A DNA stretch of 64,000 nucleotides from Alnus glutinosa (GCF_958979055.1 NC_084896.1:27452001-27516000); one strand, 5' to 3'. Counted from the stretch's first letter, positions 10,092 to 23,827 are shown. The notes: generated by a model not told the origin, from the sequence alone. Made by a program: numbers and translations.

Positions 10092-10556
10092 CAACAATTT
10101 GCTGTTCAAATTGCTTGTAAGAGACTCTATATTGATAAAGTTTGTTGAGTCTTATTCTTCCACAAAAGGTACCTTAAGGAAAAATGTTTGTTCATGGCGT
10201 ATAAGGCCCACAACCCAGATATACCTTGGCAATGTGGGACTCTTAACACGCCTCCTCACGTGTGGCATTATTGTCCAAACACGTGTACGACGGGAGGGAA
10301 AGTCTAATATTGTCCAAGGCCCTGAAGCTCTGATACCATGAGAAAGTCCATTGAGTCTTACTCTTCTACAAAAGGCACCTTAAGAAAAGAAGTTTACTCA
10401 TGACTTATAAAACTCATAACCCAGTTATACCTTGACAATGTGAGACTCTTAACATATATAAGACCTACCTGTTCAGATAGGTGGCTTGTCTAATTCCATC
10501 TACCTGGGTAGGTGGGTCTCATACGGAATCTCTCATTGCTGTCCAAAGCAAATTGC
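10092..10556. mobile_element. Hairpin MITE split by a TRIM insertion
   Basis: The sequence left of the second TRIM (CAACAATTTGCTGTTC... AAGAGACTC) is the inverted complement of the sequence to its right (...GTGGGTCTCATACGGAATCTC...CAAATTGCTG). The two halves rejoin into one hairpin if the TRIM at 10133-10454 is removed. Related hairpins lie at about 23140-23310 and 35160-35390. Ends are approximate and no clean target-site duplication was confirmed. Confidence 0.55.
10133..10454 (-). mobile_element. TRIM retrotransposon copy 2 (complete, older)
   Basis: Same family, size and orientation as the copy at 9695-10016: LTRs 10133-10248 and 10339-10454, primer-binding site TGGTATCAGAGC on the minus strand next to 10339. 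It is flanked by TATAT (10128-10132 and 10455-10459). Its two LTRs differ at many positions, so it inserted well before copy 1. Confidence 0.92.
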
Positions 10557-12225
10557 TGAAATTCAAATCCAATCAACATTTTTAAAACTTGTTGTCCAAC
10601 ATGTCTAGGGCCTCTTTGGTAACGGTTTTTTTGTTTTCAAAACCAAAAACACACTTTTCTTAAAAGCATAAACAAATGATTTTAAGAGACAAAATGCTTT
10701 TTAAACTCTGACCTCATTTAAAAAAAAAAAAAAAAAACATTATCAAACATTAGTTCTTTGGCGCCTAAATTGGCTGCCAACCCTCCAACACTTTATTTGC
10801 AAGTAATATTTATAGAAAAGCGACTTGCAGTCACCTTGCTTTGATAACGAAACATTATCAAAGATCTCTGGTCCTATCATTGTTGATGAATTACTTTCCC
10901 AGCTCAAGCCCTAGTCCCACAATTTCTTTATATAAAACTGAAATTGTAGATTTGCCTCTTGATGCAAGAGCTATTTAGGCACGTCAAATTCTGCTCATTT
11001 ACTTATATTAGATTACTGATTATAGTTTGAAGGAAATTTACTTCCATGATTGTTTCCCCACAAAACTTCAATTTAAAAAAGAGAAATGCTATATGTACTT
11101 CTAAGTGCTTACTGTCTGATGTGACAGTGAAGATCACTATTAAATTTCGGACGGATTAATCAGTATATTTCACACCAATGATGATATTCACGGCCACATC
11201 AGCACTTGAAAGCACATGTGACATTTATCATTCCACAAATACAGCACCAGAGAAAAATCGCATATACCATGATCTCATATTGGTATATGGATGTAATTCT
11301 TCACATGCATGATTTGCATCAAATTGTACATGAGTAATGCTACTCTTCATATATATATTTATCACACATTTCACAAGTGTGTTTTAAGTGGCATTACTCA
11401 TTGTAAATTACTTAAAACGCGCCACGACAGCCAATGTAAAATGTATTAAATAAATAGGCATTAAGATAACATTACTCATTGTACATTCCCCCACCAGAAG
11501 GCACGGTGATCCTAGAAATCCACAGTGATTATTATTCTGTTAGCATAGGTATATGGCTTAATACACCACCTATTGATAACTGTATCATCTAAGAGGACAA
11601 ATGCAAAAGACCCAATCATATACAAGTTGATTATGATGCTAAACTTCTAGTTTTTTTTTTCTCCTGTTAATTTTCTTCACATGCTAACTCATACATGATG
11701 ATGTGACTGTCTACAAAGCCTGAAAGAAACTAAAACACAAAAGAAAAAAGATAATATTGATGTATTTGGAGTAAGAAATTGTAATGAATGGCGGCCTTGA
11801 CAAAAATCATCAAATCCGGGACAATGCCTGGCCTTTGCATATAGAGGTAAAGGTGGTTCAGCTGTACAATTCATTATCTCCCGCAATTAAACAATGTCAG
11901 AAAAACCTTCTCAACGCCCGGCAACGGAACAATTAGCCGGCATGTCAATCCCAGAAGCCTTCACACCAAACATAAACAGTTAATGGCCATGGATTCCATT
12001 GCTTCAGTCTTGTTCACGTTTCTGTATCGTATAAAGAACTTTGGTAGTTTAGAGCTTTATAGCATACCTTTGATAGTGATATAACCAAAGAAGCTCCATG
12101 AATGCTGATTTATCTCTTGGTGTTGAGACTTGTCAAATTCCAAAAAGGAGTAATTCTTCCTAAAGTGAGAATTACAACTCTGCAGGAGCTTCTGCAACCA
12201 AATTCATAAATTTCCTCTAGAGGGG
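10557..12225. other. Intergenic region with MITE-like inverted repeats
   Basis: No gene seen. About 11085-11240 is an imperfect inverted repeat (AAGTGCTTACTGTCTGATGT against a mirrored AAGTGCTGATGTGG arm). About 11335-11490 carries repeated GAGTAATGCTA/CATTACTCATTGTA ends typical of short MITEs. The last few hundred bases should hold the 3' UTR of the kinase gene. Confidence 0.5.
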
Positions 12226-15200
12226 TCACCTTCCGTTTCCAGAGTGGAGTAGCGATTCAGTTTGTCCGTTCTCACTTTCGGTTTTCTTGGTCTTGTCCAA
12301 ACGAGCCTTGCGGACAGCATTTTGGATTTTTCTCTCGTGCTCCTTGAGCATCTCCTCAAGGTTTCCTCCTGGAGGCATCAACGGTCCGGAGTAGTGGATC
12401 CTGTTCTTTTTGGTGTAAACCTGATGTCACAAGCAAAATATGATTAGTATATCAATTCAGAGTTGTATTGAATGATTTTATTAGTATACTAGGTAACCCG
12501 CAAATGCAACTGTTTTCAAGCCATTTAGCTACAGGTTCAAGATAAATAAAAATCTATCATTATAAAATTTCTTTCTTTGGTAGTAAAACATTTGACAACT
12601 AAAGGCCTTTATTTTTGAGAAAAACAAGCAAGAAACCAGACGGTTCCTATTCTTGTCTTTTCCTTTTTTTGTTGCTTAATATGCTTGTCTAATTTAAATC
12701 TTATCTTAAATTCATTTGAGTTCGATTTTTATCTTGTCCAAATTAGACACTCAACCCTTGAACAATGAAAAAGACAAGTATGTGGCTTGCATAGGCATTT
12801 TCTATGAATTTCAGTCAAATTAAAAACTGAAAGAAATGTAGAAGTTAGAAGATAATCTGAATTTACCGTTCCAGACTCCTTTCCAGATGGCTGTTCATCC
12901 TTTTTATAAGAAGATTTAGCTCTATCCAGCAAATGTTGGGACCACTGGTGCTTGTCAGGGGCTTCACCATTATCAAGATGGTTATATCTTGCATTAAAAT
13001 GGTCCTCTGGCCAGTGTGAATCCATGCTGCCTCGAATTGCTACTGAGTTGGAAAACCTGGAAAATTCAGTTCCAGGTATGTGAGGTTTTGGTGATCTAAA
13101 CACTGTGCCATTCTCTGGACGACTGAAAGCTTCGCCAGGAACTGTAGGAGCCTCCTGCTCATTCACATTCATTTTGCGTGAAGATCCGTAAGTAGTTGGG
13201 TGCATTGATTGGCCAGAATGGGAGAGAACACTTCGTGCTTTTCTTTTGGGAGGTTCGATAGGGAAACCAGAGCCACCATCATCTTCAGGATTGTACTTCT
13301 CGCTGACACTTTTCGGGTTAGGCTGCCCTTTTATTTTCTGAATTAGGCAATAACAGAATTGTTATAAATTGATTCAGATGACTTAACCAACTAATTTTTT
13401 GTCAACATATACACACATACAACCACAGAAATAATGTGCATGAATATGTACGAATATACATATAAAATTTACAAGGATACCTGTATGGATGCCTGTAACT
13501 CAGCATTGGCATCTGGTGCTGGCATGGCTTTGGATTCTCTGGAACCCCTTCTAGTTGATTCACGTTCACGCCCTATAACACTCCCTGCTCTTCGCCTGAT
13601 TATCAAATGGGCAAATGGTGGTATTTCATAAGTGCATGCATGCAAAAAAAAAAAAAAAATCCGAGACTAGTAATTCAAACCAAAAAGACAAACCTTTTTC
13701 GAATTTTTTTTAAGTGACCTTAATGCACAAAGAATCAGAATTCTATATATATCTAACGTTTTTTTATGCTACCTTCCATAGAAGATGCTAATTTACCCAA
13801 ATTAATATGAGAAGCAAAGTAAGGGTACCCATCACTGCCTTTTGTCCTATAGTCCTATAGAAAGGCTGTAACCAGATCTCATGAAGTAAAGGGTTCAAAA
13901 ACACAATTAGATAATAGAATATCAAGAAATGACTAACCTTCTAGCTTCCTCATCTCGAAGCCTGGCATCAAACTCCTTACTTGGTGGGTACTTGGGCAAA
14001 GCTGATGGATCACAGGGAAGAGGCATTGTCGTGAAGAACTGGAAAAGAAAACTCAGACTAATGAAACTGCCAGAATCAGCAGAATAGAATCATAATTCAT
14101 AAAGACGGTTATGATTAATGTCCCAACTTCCAGGATTCATATTAAACAAATAATAAAAAGTAACATGAGCACCCGGTACTAAATGAATGATGAAAGGGTA
14201 AGATCAGGATTCAAAGTTGGGACAAATGAACCCTTGGATAGGCCCGTGATGAATGTTGCAAAAATCACCTTTACATAATTAAACTTCGGCCAGGCATGCT
14301 AATTATGGCTGGAAAGTAAACACCTAATATGGAGCATAATTATGGTCGGAAGGCATACAGAACATTCTCAAAGAAAACATCAAGGATAATTCTAATTATA
14401 AAGGCTCCATAATTAATAAAATGGAGTTCAAGTTAATATATGATAGGGTTCAAATCAAGTAATTGTTGGAGAAAAGCATAGAGTCTAAACTTGAAATAAT
14501 GATCCCAACTGGAAAAGCTTACCCAATGAAGATATACAGCCCAATTTAGACAGAAACAAAAAAAATCATGTTTACCTCACTCTGGAGTGCAGAAGAAGCT
14601 GTTCCGCGGCCCTCAGGTTCTACTGCAAGAAGGACATCCAAAAGGGCCAATGCTGGATCAGGAAAGTCCTTGAATGTCTCAGCAACTGTACGTTTGTAAG
14701 GATGTTGAGGCTTAAAGATGGTTGCATGTGGCAATTTTGACTTCATCCAATACTCTTCAGAAGGTGACCCACAAAGTTTGAAGATTTTATGCAGTTGCTC
14801 AACCTATAAATGATAACTGTTGTCATCATGATGCCCAAACAAATAAGAGATATGAACAGTTCAAAATAGGTGAAGCTCGTTACTTATCCATGCTATGTTA
14901 GTATAACACAAGCCATTAAGATCCACCAGCTAATAATTGCATGCAATACACAGTCAGTATATTACATGGGACCAGCACAACCTTCTCGTTATACATCCTA
15001 ATGAAATAACCCTTTGGACGGTAGGTTCAGATTCTTCTATTCAAGGTGAAAGACTGAAAGTAAATCAATTTTTAAGAAACACGATGACTTGTAAGTCATG
15101 CAATGTGTTGGTGCATGCTGTTTGAACATCATTAAATGGCACTTGCTTGTTGATGAACCTGAGTAGTACAGAGGAAGGATCTCTAACAAATTCATGATAT

Positions 15201-18200
15201 AAACAACTTCTTCTTTTTTCTAAGCAAATTGGGAAAGGGTAAACGATTAAATGCCGATCAACCTGGACAATTAACCATTTTTCATCTTTGAGGAAATGAA
15301 ATGGACAAAGTAGACATCAAAAAGGTGGCTTTTCTACATTGCCTGCTGTGTGAACTCCTGACAAAGTAAACCATCTACTGGCTTGTGCTATAAAGCTGAT
15401 GCATATGGTGGTCCAATGCTGTGTGTGATACCATTTCCAAACACTTTCCTGCTGTGCATAATTTAGAAGCCCTTCTCCTGGCAGATCTAAATGCCAAATT
15501 CAGGCATCCTAATAAGTAAAGCAAACTTCCTCAGGCTGCTTCTCTTTACACGGTAGAGATTCAGCACATCTAATTCACATGTGAAGCACTTGCATGTTTC
15601 TTCATATCCAAGAAAAAATTGGAAAGAGTACCTCTGTTCTTCCCGGCATGATAGGCTTCCCAGCAAATAATTCTGCAAGAATGCAACCAGTACTCCACAA
15701 ATCCACAGCAATTCCATAGTCTGATGCGCCAAGCAAAAGTTCAGGCGGTCTGTACCATAAAGTTACCACCCGACTTGTCAGAGGCTGCTTCTGATGGGAG
15801 TGGAAAAAAGTTGCTAACCCGAAATCACCAATCTTTAGATTGCCATCATGGTCAATCAGAAGATTTGACCCCTTGATGTCACGGTGCAAAACACCATGAC
15901 TATGACAATGGTCAAGTCCACATAGTAGTTGTTGCATATAGCATTTGATCTGCAAGCCAAAGTGTAAGGTTCAATATAAGAGTACAGACCACAAAAAATA
16001 ATAAATCTCGCTTTTTCTATGATAAACAGAAATGAAATCATCAAAAGGAATAAAAAGCTTTCATCAAATGAGGATGTATTGTAGTAACAAACAACGTATG
16101 AACTCATAGAGCTATGTACAGCCAGATCGTCATAAAAACAAATGGTATTTCCACAAAAACTGATAATGTCTTGCCCCTTCACTTTATAGTATATATCTTT
16201 TATATTTGGTGGATACCTTCAAGGAGGAAGAAGTTTGAGGTGCAGTTGTTTTTTCATGAGTTATCTATTTCGGGAGTTTTTTCTTTTCCTTGGAGGAGTA
16301 TCTAGAAAGTTAAAGAATCTTTGAGGGTGAGTTTTTTTGTGTGGACGGCGGACGACAACTCTTGGTAAGATTCTGACTTTGAATAATCTGCGAAAGAGAA
16401 GAGTAATAATGGTGGGATGGTGTTGCATCTGTAAGAGGAACGAAGAGTTTATAGATCACCTTCTTCTTCAATGCAAAGTGGCATAAAATTTATGGAGTGC
16501 GTTTTTTACTCTTTTCGATGTTACATGGGTTATGCCTGAAATGGTGATAGATCTGTTAGCTTGTTGGAGAGGTCAAGTGGGTACTCGTTCAGTTCTAGCT
16601 GTGTGGATAATAGCCCCATTGTGCTTAATGTGGACCATATGGAGAGAACGGAATGCAAGATGTTTTGATTCTTGAAGATCATGAAAAGTTGAAGGACGAG
16701 CTCAAGAACATTTTGGTCAAATCCCTCTTTAATTGGACAGGGGCTTTTAATATTTCTTCGTCTTCTCACTTCTCTTTTTATGGAGTTTTGTTCTTCTTTT
16801 CGCCTTTAGTGGGGCCTTATCTTTGTATACATAATGTGTACTAGGCTTGCACCCCTCTGCGCTTTTCAATTAAATGAATTGTTTATAAAATATATATATA
16901 TATATATATATCTTTGCTTTCTTATCCCTGCTGACTTCACTTGATGGTTTATTAAATCTGGTTTTTACAAAGTATGGGTGCACAACATGCAGGACAAGTT
17001 AATGCATAGAATGATTGTCAGGAAATAGAACATGGTCATATCTACAATCGATTGGAGAACTTTCAAGCATCACTTCCATTCTAGATTAAAAAAAAGCAAG
17101 CTCATACTTCCATGTGTCAAGTAGATCTAGAACAAGCTTATAAATATCAACATTCCCATTTGTCTTTCCTTGTGCAGAGATTGTTTTAAGGAAACTAATT
17201 GATCTCAGAGCCTTGTAAAGCAGAATCTAGATAACCTCAATGCTACAATCAACTCAACCAGGGTGCATTCTCTTCTCAAGAATACGCGTTGGAACATAGA
17301 TATTCCAGGAGCCCTCCATTATGCTGTTCTTCCATTTCAATCCCAAAGAGAAGAATTCCTTTCAGGAAATTATGAGATTATTAAACCACCTAGCTTATTA
17401 CTTGGGGATTCATGGAATGACAATTTAATTCGTAAGTGAAGGAGTTTATCAAGTATTATGAACAGCAGTTTCTTGAGGATGTTAAACTTTGTATAGCTTT
17501 AGGCGCATACTGTATACCTAATACTTGAAATTATTATGAGACAGCCCAGTAGACTAAACCATTATGATAAAGAATCCAAGTTCATGGTGCATCCAGAGGC
17601 AACCCTGGCTATTGAGGAGGCTGAATTTCTGGACAATCAGGGGAGTTAAATTTATTATATCTTGGGTGCTGAAGTACACAAGCTAAACTCCGAGATACTT
17701 AATAACAAGGTCCATTTTATTAAAGATATACCATTATGTTCTTATGGAAGGCCATCTTAAGCTTCCAAATTCTGAACAAAGTAAAAAAGAATTTTTGTGC
17801 AATATATTATGGGAACTAAAAACTATTATGCAATATAAAAAAAAATTATGGTAATGTTGTTTGAATATTAGAGAGTAATCTTGCTGGTAATCTTGCTGGT
17901 GGTATCTAGATGATTCAATTTGTGGGTTTAGCTTGTGATTCCTCTCTCCAATTAGAACTGTTTTCAAAATAATAAAAACTATTCTCGATATTATGGAGTT
18001 GTTCATGTCAATACTTAACATGGCTCATCTAAGAGAAAAAGTATATTCATCAAATTGTAATCAACTCAGTGACAAAGATTACATTATTATCATCGAGCTT
18101 TTACTGCAGGATAAAAGTAGCTACCTGTGCTTCAGTGAATTTGACCCCAGTTGTTGCTGCAAGTCCAGCAAGATCATGCTCCATGTATTCAAATACAAGG

Positions 18201-19054
18201 TATAAGCTGCCAGATACCCTTGAAGTAATCAGACCTTCAAGCTTCATGACATTTGGGTGATCAAGCCTACGCTGGATGATAATTTCTCTCGCCATAAAAC
18301 GAACACTTTCTGGATCCATATTAGCAAACCGCACCTTTTTCAATGCAACAATTTTGTTCGTTTCAAGATCGCGAGCTTTATACACACTGCTGTAAGTTCC
18401 TTGTCCAATCTGCACTATTGACAAGATAGATTAATAAAAAGAAAAAAATAATAATCAATAAACATGGGACATTTGCCTAGAAAAGGTTAGGTGGGTTTTC
18501 ATCAAATCCAGTACCATTTGCATGGGAGACAACGTAAGAATCAATACAATGAATGAGCTATCAAATATACATGGATGTAGAAATAGCCAACTGACCTTGT
18601 CCAATTTCTGAAACGACTCTGCCTTTCGAGGCACCCACCCGTTGATCGCTTCCCCAGCCACTGCACTCAGCCAAGAAGGCCATCCAGCTACAACTTGTGC
18701 TCCTCTTTCCCCATTGAGCAAACTACCTATACTAGGCAACCTAGGCTCTACTTGTCCAACATCCATTGTGGACCGCTTTTGAAGCTGTGGTTTTCCCGGT
18801 TTCTCATTAAGGACCTTCTTCTCCCCCTCATCCCACAAAATGGTGGTAGAACCTGCAATTTCTGCGGACGGATTGGTTATCAACCGTGCAGTGGCATCGT
18901 TTCCACCACCATCACCCTCCACCACAGTTTCCTCTCTCCTCAAGGAAGCACCTAACCGCTTTTTATGTTTGTTTCCTTTACATGCTTTATCTCTCATATG
19001 ATTCGCAACCACATATTCATGCGGAAAAAACCCTTTTGAGCAAACGCAGCCCAT
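12226..19054 (-). CDS. CDK-like Ser/Thr protein kinase, At1g54610/IBS1 type
   Basis: Eight coding exons (minus strand order): 19054-18596, 18409-18125, 15949-15632, 14803-14576, 14038-13938, 13595-13481, 13337-12867, 12420-12226. All junctions are GT-AG and phases agree, giving 723 residues. The N-terminus MGCVCSK predicts myristoylation and palmitoylation, hence membrane attachment. The kinase domain begins near residue 151: GQGTYSSV loop (155-162), catalytic Lys177, HRDIKGSN with Asp272, DFG Asp290, WYRPPELLLGA and GRTEVEQLHKIF. All catalytic residues are present. The C-terminal 300 residues are Ser/Pro/Arg-rich and low in structure, ending in a conserved LMPPGGNLEEMLKEHERKI segment. In Arabidopsis a relative, IBS1, affects defence priming; the substrate here is unknown. 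Intron 2 (2,175 bp) is enlarged by an L1 tail. Confidence 0.93.
16201..16904 (+). mobile_element. 5'-truncated L1 LINE tail in kinase intron 2
   Basis: Degenerate plus-strand frames read like the RVT zinc-binding C-terminus of plant L1 elements: CCICKRNEEFIDHLLLQC, then a WIIAPLCLMWTIWRERNARC segment. The insertion is bounded by an 11-bp direct repeat TATATATCTTT (16190-16200 and 16905-16915) and ends in an A/TA-rich tail. It lies antisense to the kinase gene. Stops show it is dead. Confidence 0.75.
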
Positions 19055-20100
19055 AATTCCACTTCACAGTCCCCTTTTCCCAAACACAACCGTATCTAAG
19101 TTCTCCGATCCTGTTATTCCCAACACAAAATGCAGTTTTTCCTGATGCAATTCCCTCTATATGTACAGAATGCTCCCTATAAATATACTATTCTCACTAT
19201 ATAATTCTCCTATTGATATAATTTCTCCTGACTAGCCCTTCAAAGCAACTCTTTAAATTTTCCAAGGCAAATGAGAGAGAACTCAGATCCCAAATCAAAG
19301 AAATGGGATATTAAAATCCACACTGAGAGACCCCAGAAGCCTAATCTGAAAATGTACAACGACCCAGATCTTCAAAATGAAAAAATTCAATCACATACGA
19401 TCCGATTAAGGGAAACAAACGATAAAGTCAATATCTTTCACGCAACTTAAGAACACCCAAAAGCCTGATTCACAAATCTAAACGAACCCAGATCCCAAAA
19501 CTCAGAAAGAAAGCCCACCCAAATGGTGGGGAGCCAGAATGAGACCGGTGAAACCAGCATTTTGCAACAGACAAAAAAAAAAATCCGAATTAGAATAACC
19601 AAATGCGACACATTAATTGGAGTCCCCGAAATCTTGTGCTATCAATTCGTCGAATACAACTAAAGCCACACAAGACTAACTAAAAATAAGCCAAACAAAA
19701 AAATAAATCAGATTTTTCATTTATGTTTGGATTCCAAATGTGAGTTGGCACACACACAAAATTTAGAAGTTCTAGAAACAGAAACACAGAGAGAGAGAGA
19801 GAGGATTGGATCTGGATGATCCTAGAGAAATACAAATTGCCAACGGATACTTGTGTTGGAACAGAATATGTGATGTTAACGAGCTTCAACCCAATATTAA
19901 TACTCTGTTTTGGAAACAGAGAAAAACAGAGAATGAAACAGAGCTCTGTTTTAGAGAGATTCAGATACAAATCGCAGAGAGAGAGAGAGAGAGATCTGGT
20001 TGCTTGAACAGAGAGTGGACGTGGCGCCACGTTGCGAGGTGCGGGGCCCATGGAGATCACTGGTCCCACTTTTTTATTTTTTTTATTTTCTGAATTTATT
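19055..20100 (-). promoter_or_regulatory. 5' leader and promoter region of the kinase gene
   Basis: No coding exon seen. Two GA/AG microsatellites (about 19790-19803 and 19976-19994) and a palindromic ACGT element (20019-20032) suggest the transcription start lies near 19.8-20.0 kb. That would give a long leader of about 800-900 nt, perhaps with an intron. Confidence 0.45.
20019..20032. promoter_or_regulatory. Perfect 14-bp palindrome ACGTGGCGCCACGT
   Basis: Two inverted ACGTGG cores (ABRE/G-box-like, recognised by bZIP factors) share a GGCGCC centre. It is flanked by GA repeats upstream of the kinase gene. Function is inferred from the motif only. Confidence 0.45.
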
Positions 20101-20278
20101 TATTTTTCGGCCCGTCTTGTCCCACACGATATATCTTTTTTGACAGGACATTAGATGGGCCTGGCCCGGTCCCTATTGTGAGAGCTGGGTGATATCGACT
20201 GCTTTTGGGCGCCGGGCCTAAATACTCAGCTTTTGAGTTTGGTCTCAGGAATAAGACTGTTTGATAATTAAGAGTCAA

Positions 20279-20347
20279 CTCTATTAATTTTTCATTTCAA
20301 AAAACTCTATTAATTTTTCATTTCAAAAAACTCTATTAATTTTTAAA
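20279..20347. repeat. 26-bp tandem repeat, 2.7 units
   Basis: The unit CTCTATTAATTTTTCATTTC plus AAAAAA is repeated exactly twice and then partly a third time. Confidence 0.9.
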
Positions 20348-20574
20348 TTCTATTTGTTTTCATGTAAAATAATTTGTATAAAATACCTAAGAAGTGTTAT
20401 ACACAACATTTTTATTTAATTTTTATCCTAATATTTTAATTTAATAGGGTGTAAAAGCCTTTAGATCAACCTTTTTTTAAAAAAAACAAAGACTATTAGA
20501 CCTAGTCACATCATCATAATGAGATAAAAGTATCGTGCATAATATTACTCATTACTTTAAAAAAAAAAAAAAAA

Positions 20575-20745
20575 TTACTCAAAGAAAAATACTTTACACT
20601 ACACATTTATTTCACTTTGTTGATATGACACTATCAATCAATCATTTGATGAACAATTGTTTCAAAAAATAATAACGGTTGATTGACAGTGTTATATCAA
20701 TAAAGTGTAATAATTGTGTGGCGTATAATATTACTCTTTTTAAAA
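20575..20745. mobile_element. Hairpin MITE (GAGTAAT...ATTACTC family)
   Basis: The left arm ACACTTTGTTGATATGACAC is mirrored by GTGTTATATCAATAAAGTGT on the right, extending outward for about 70 bp in all. Similar arms (TTTTATCTCACAATTATT... TGACAGTCTCAACCAA) occur at about 24395-24575, 24585-24770, 38748-38935 and 52125-52305, so this is a small non-coding family. Boundaries are approximate. Confidence 0.55.
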
Positions 20746-23139
20746 TATATTAAGGTATTATAGTTTTTATTATAACTTCTAACACGACATTATCGTGTCA
20801 ATTACAATAAAATTTGATTTTAAATATCTAACGTAATAAGTCTTGTGTGGACTTACAAATTGACGTGGTAGTTTCATATAGCAATGCTACAAAGCCTACA
20901 ATCAAATTTAATTATTTAGTAGTTGATATGGTAAAAATCATGTGAATTGTCATGTCACTTTATAAGAACTTGTAGTGAAACCTAAACGTAGCAGCAACAC
21001 TCACGATGTCTTTGTTAACGGTTTTGAGAATTATTTTTTGTATTTTGAATTATTTTTTTTTATATGATATAAAATTTGAGAAATGCTTGTTAAGGGATCA
21101 ACAATTCAGAATTTGTTTTATGTGAAATTTATTAAAAAAAAAAAATAGTTAAGTAAACTTTTGGAAAGTGTTTTGCATTTTTAAAGAAAAAACGCAAAAC
21201 ATGCTTATTTGAAAAAACACAAACAGGAGTAGAGTTGACTTTTTACTTATTTCAAAAATTAATCCAGTTGAAATTGTTATGCTGAACAAATTTTAGATCC
21301 GAAAAGCAAAAAAAATAAAATAAAATAAGAAGAAGAAAAGAAAAGAAAAGAAAAGAAAAAAGAAGAGGTATCTCATATACTATAGCCTTTTTCAAAAATG
21401 TTGTGATTGGTTCAATTTGTATAAGTAATTTCATATGATCTTATTTTATTTTTTCATTTTAATAATCATAGTTTAATATTCAATTAATCGTAATTACGAA
21501 ATTTCTGAAATTAATAACTCTTGTATAGAAAGAAAAAGAAGGAACGAAAATGAAAAATAATGTAAATCTTTGGGGATTTTTAACCAAATAAGAAGCAAGG
21601 AATTTCTTACACTTTAGGCTTTTCAATTACAATCACCATCAATATTGGTCCAAAACCAAATATCAGAACCCATCAACTACCATCAATTAATCCCTCCAAT
21701 TAGGAGATGGCAATCTCTTTCCAACCTTACCAAGTCCAGCTTGATGCATTAGAGTGGCTTTTACCTTAAATTATTTTTTCTTATAAAATACTTCTCCGAC
21801 AAAGTTGACTCGGAATTTTTTTTTTTTTTTTTTTTAATTCAGTCTATTAAATTAATATATATTTTCAGAGTACGTGATTTTTACGTACGTGCATTATAGT
21901 AACTTTTACCTTGAATTATCTTTTCTTACAAAATAGTTATTGGTAGTCCATACAAGATGGACAATTTTTTTTTTTTTTTTTTAATTTTGTTTATTAAACT
22001 GATATATATTTTTAAAGCACGTGATTCTCACATGTATTAAAACAACTTGTCGTAAAATATTTATTGTACATTTGAGATAAATCCTACCAATTTTGACCAA
22101 ATAACACTCTTGGGGTAACTCTACAGCTCCTATTTTCCTCAATTGGTCCCTGCCTCCGTATGATAATCTCCCTTTCATCATTATCTCCAAGAAGAACTAA
22201 TTTTTAATCTTATTAAGTATGCCGAAAGTAGTCAATTATTAATACCAAGGTTTGAATAAATGTTGGTCTTCCATCTCATTATGCCATACTAATCTAGTTA
22301 TAAGTATTATTACCCATTTAATTAACATTCTTCGCAACAAATGTATGAGATGGGAGTTGGAACCTAATTTTTCATGCGAAAATTGATTAACTTATTCTCT
22401 TTTTACCTAAACATGAACATTGTTAGGGAACTTTTATTACAAGTCTTTACAAGTTGATATATGGCAATTCACGTGATACTTAACACATCGATAACTAAAA
22501 TGTGAGTTGCAATGAAACAATCAACGCGTTAGCTTTTTTTTTTTTTTTTTTTTGGTATGTATAGTTTAATTAATTGCTTTCCAAGTCAAGTCAGCATCTT
22601 TTTCTTTGTTATCTTTTCATTACTTCATTAACAAAAGAGAGCTATTCAAGGTTTTCTCTTTATAAATGAATATCAATTAGACAATGCTTAAATAATTTGT
22701 GGACAAAAATTTTCTATAAATCGGTTTGTAGGAAATTTTTTACAACCCACAACTAAGATTGACATGTGTCACTTGGCATGTGAAAAATACATGTTATTTT
22801 AATAGCATGTGCTTCTTACAAGCTTTTTTAATAGCATTAATAAAAAAACATGTGTTTCTCACATGCTTAAGGTCCACGTGTCATTTTTATATGTGGGTTG
22901 TAGGAAATTTATGTCCATAATTTATCTAATATATCAGTTAATGAATATCATATCATACGTATATAATAATGGAGTGCCCAATATGCCTATGATCCTCTTG
23001 GGCCACGTCCAAGGCCCATGGACCTCACTGCCCAAAGGGCTTCCCGTTGGAACTCGTCTGGCCACAAAGACGGAAGAGAAAGCCCATGTCTTCGACCCAT
23101 TAACATCCAAAACCCATAAAAAGGTCTTATAAATAGAAT

Positions 23140-23310
23140 ATGATCGTCTACAATTATTTGCTCGAATTTAAAATAATTCAGACATGTAATTGTGAGAGAT
23201 TTCTTATAGGACCTACATACCTGACCAAATAAAACTTGGCATGTCCAATCACTTATCCGGTCAAGTGAGTCTTATTATAAGTAATATTTCACAATCACCG
23301 GCCCGAATTC
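23140..23310. mobile_element. Hairpin MITE related to those at 10.1 and 35.2 kb
   Basis: TAATTGTGAGAGATTTCTTA and the following CCTACATACCTGACC are mirrored by CCGGTCAAGTGAGTC...AATATTTCACAATCA. The arms match the hairpins at 10092-10556 and 35160-35390 in outline. No coding capacity. Confidence 0.5.
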
Positions 23311-23827
23311 TCTCAAATTCTGACAAATAACTATATACAATAATAATCCCTTACAAACACTATGTGAGTGCGACACATCATATCCTTTATTTTCATATGT
23401 ATGTGGTAAATTGAATACAATCATATAAGACAATACAATCCACATTTATTATCTTGTTGAATTAATTATGGTTAGTTTTGTTGGGAAACTTACCGTTGGG
23501 GTCTCTACAAGGGAAAAACCAAGCACTGGAGCCTATATCACTATTTCCATATTTATTTCCTATGCACATTCCTTGCCTCTAGTAATCACCAAATCAGTGT
23601 TCAAGGTGGTAAGCCAATAAATTGGATGGGAGGTAGGCAGGTAGCTTCCTCACTTCCGTTCTCCTTGCTTATACTCCATAAATTTACTTTTATCTTCATC
23701 TACTAATTTAAGCATTAGAGTCAAGTGCTTCCGGCACATCTTTAGGGTTGACAATTTTAAAATGACTCGCGAATTCGACACGAACACAACCACGACATGA
23801 ATATATAAGGTTTAAGTTTAGGTTATA

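Noticed and set aside
9595..10341. Two similar plus-strand frames of 102 and 80 codons
   Set aside because: They run through the TRIM LTRs and primer-binding sites. Their similarity to each other reflects the repeat family, not a gene family.
12729..12866. Extension of kinase exon 7 past 12867
   Set aside because: A GTAAAT donor and an in-phase last exon (12420-12226) restore the conserved family C-terminus. The extension is intron.
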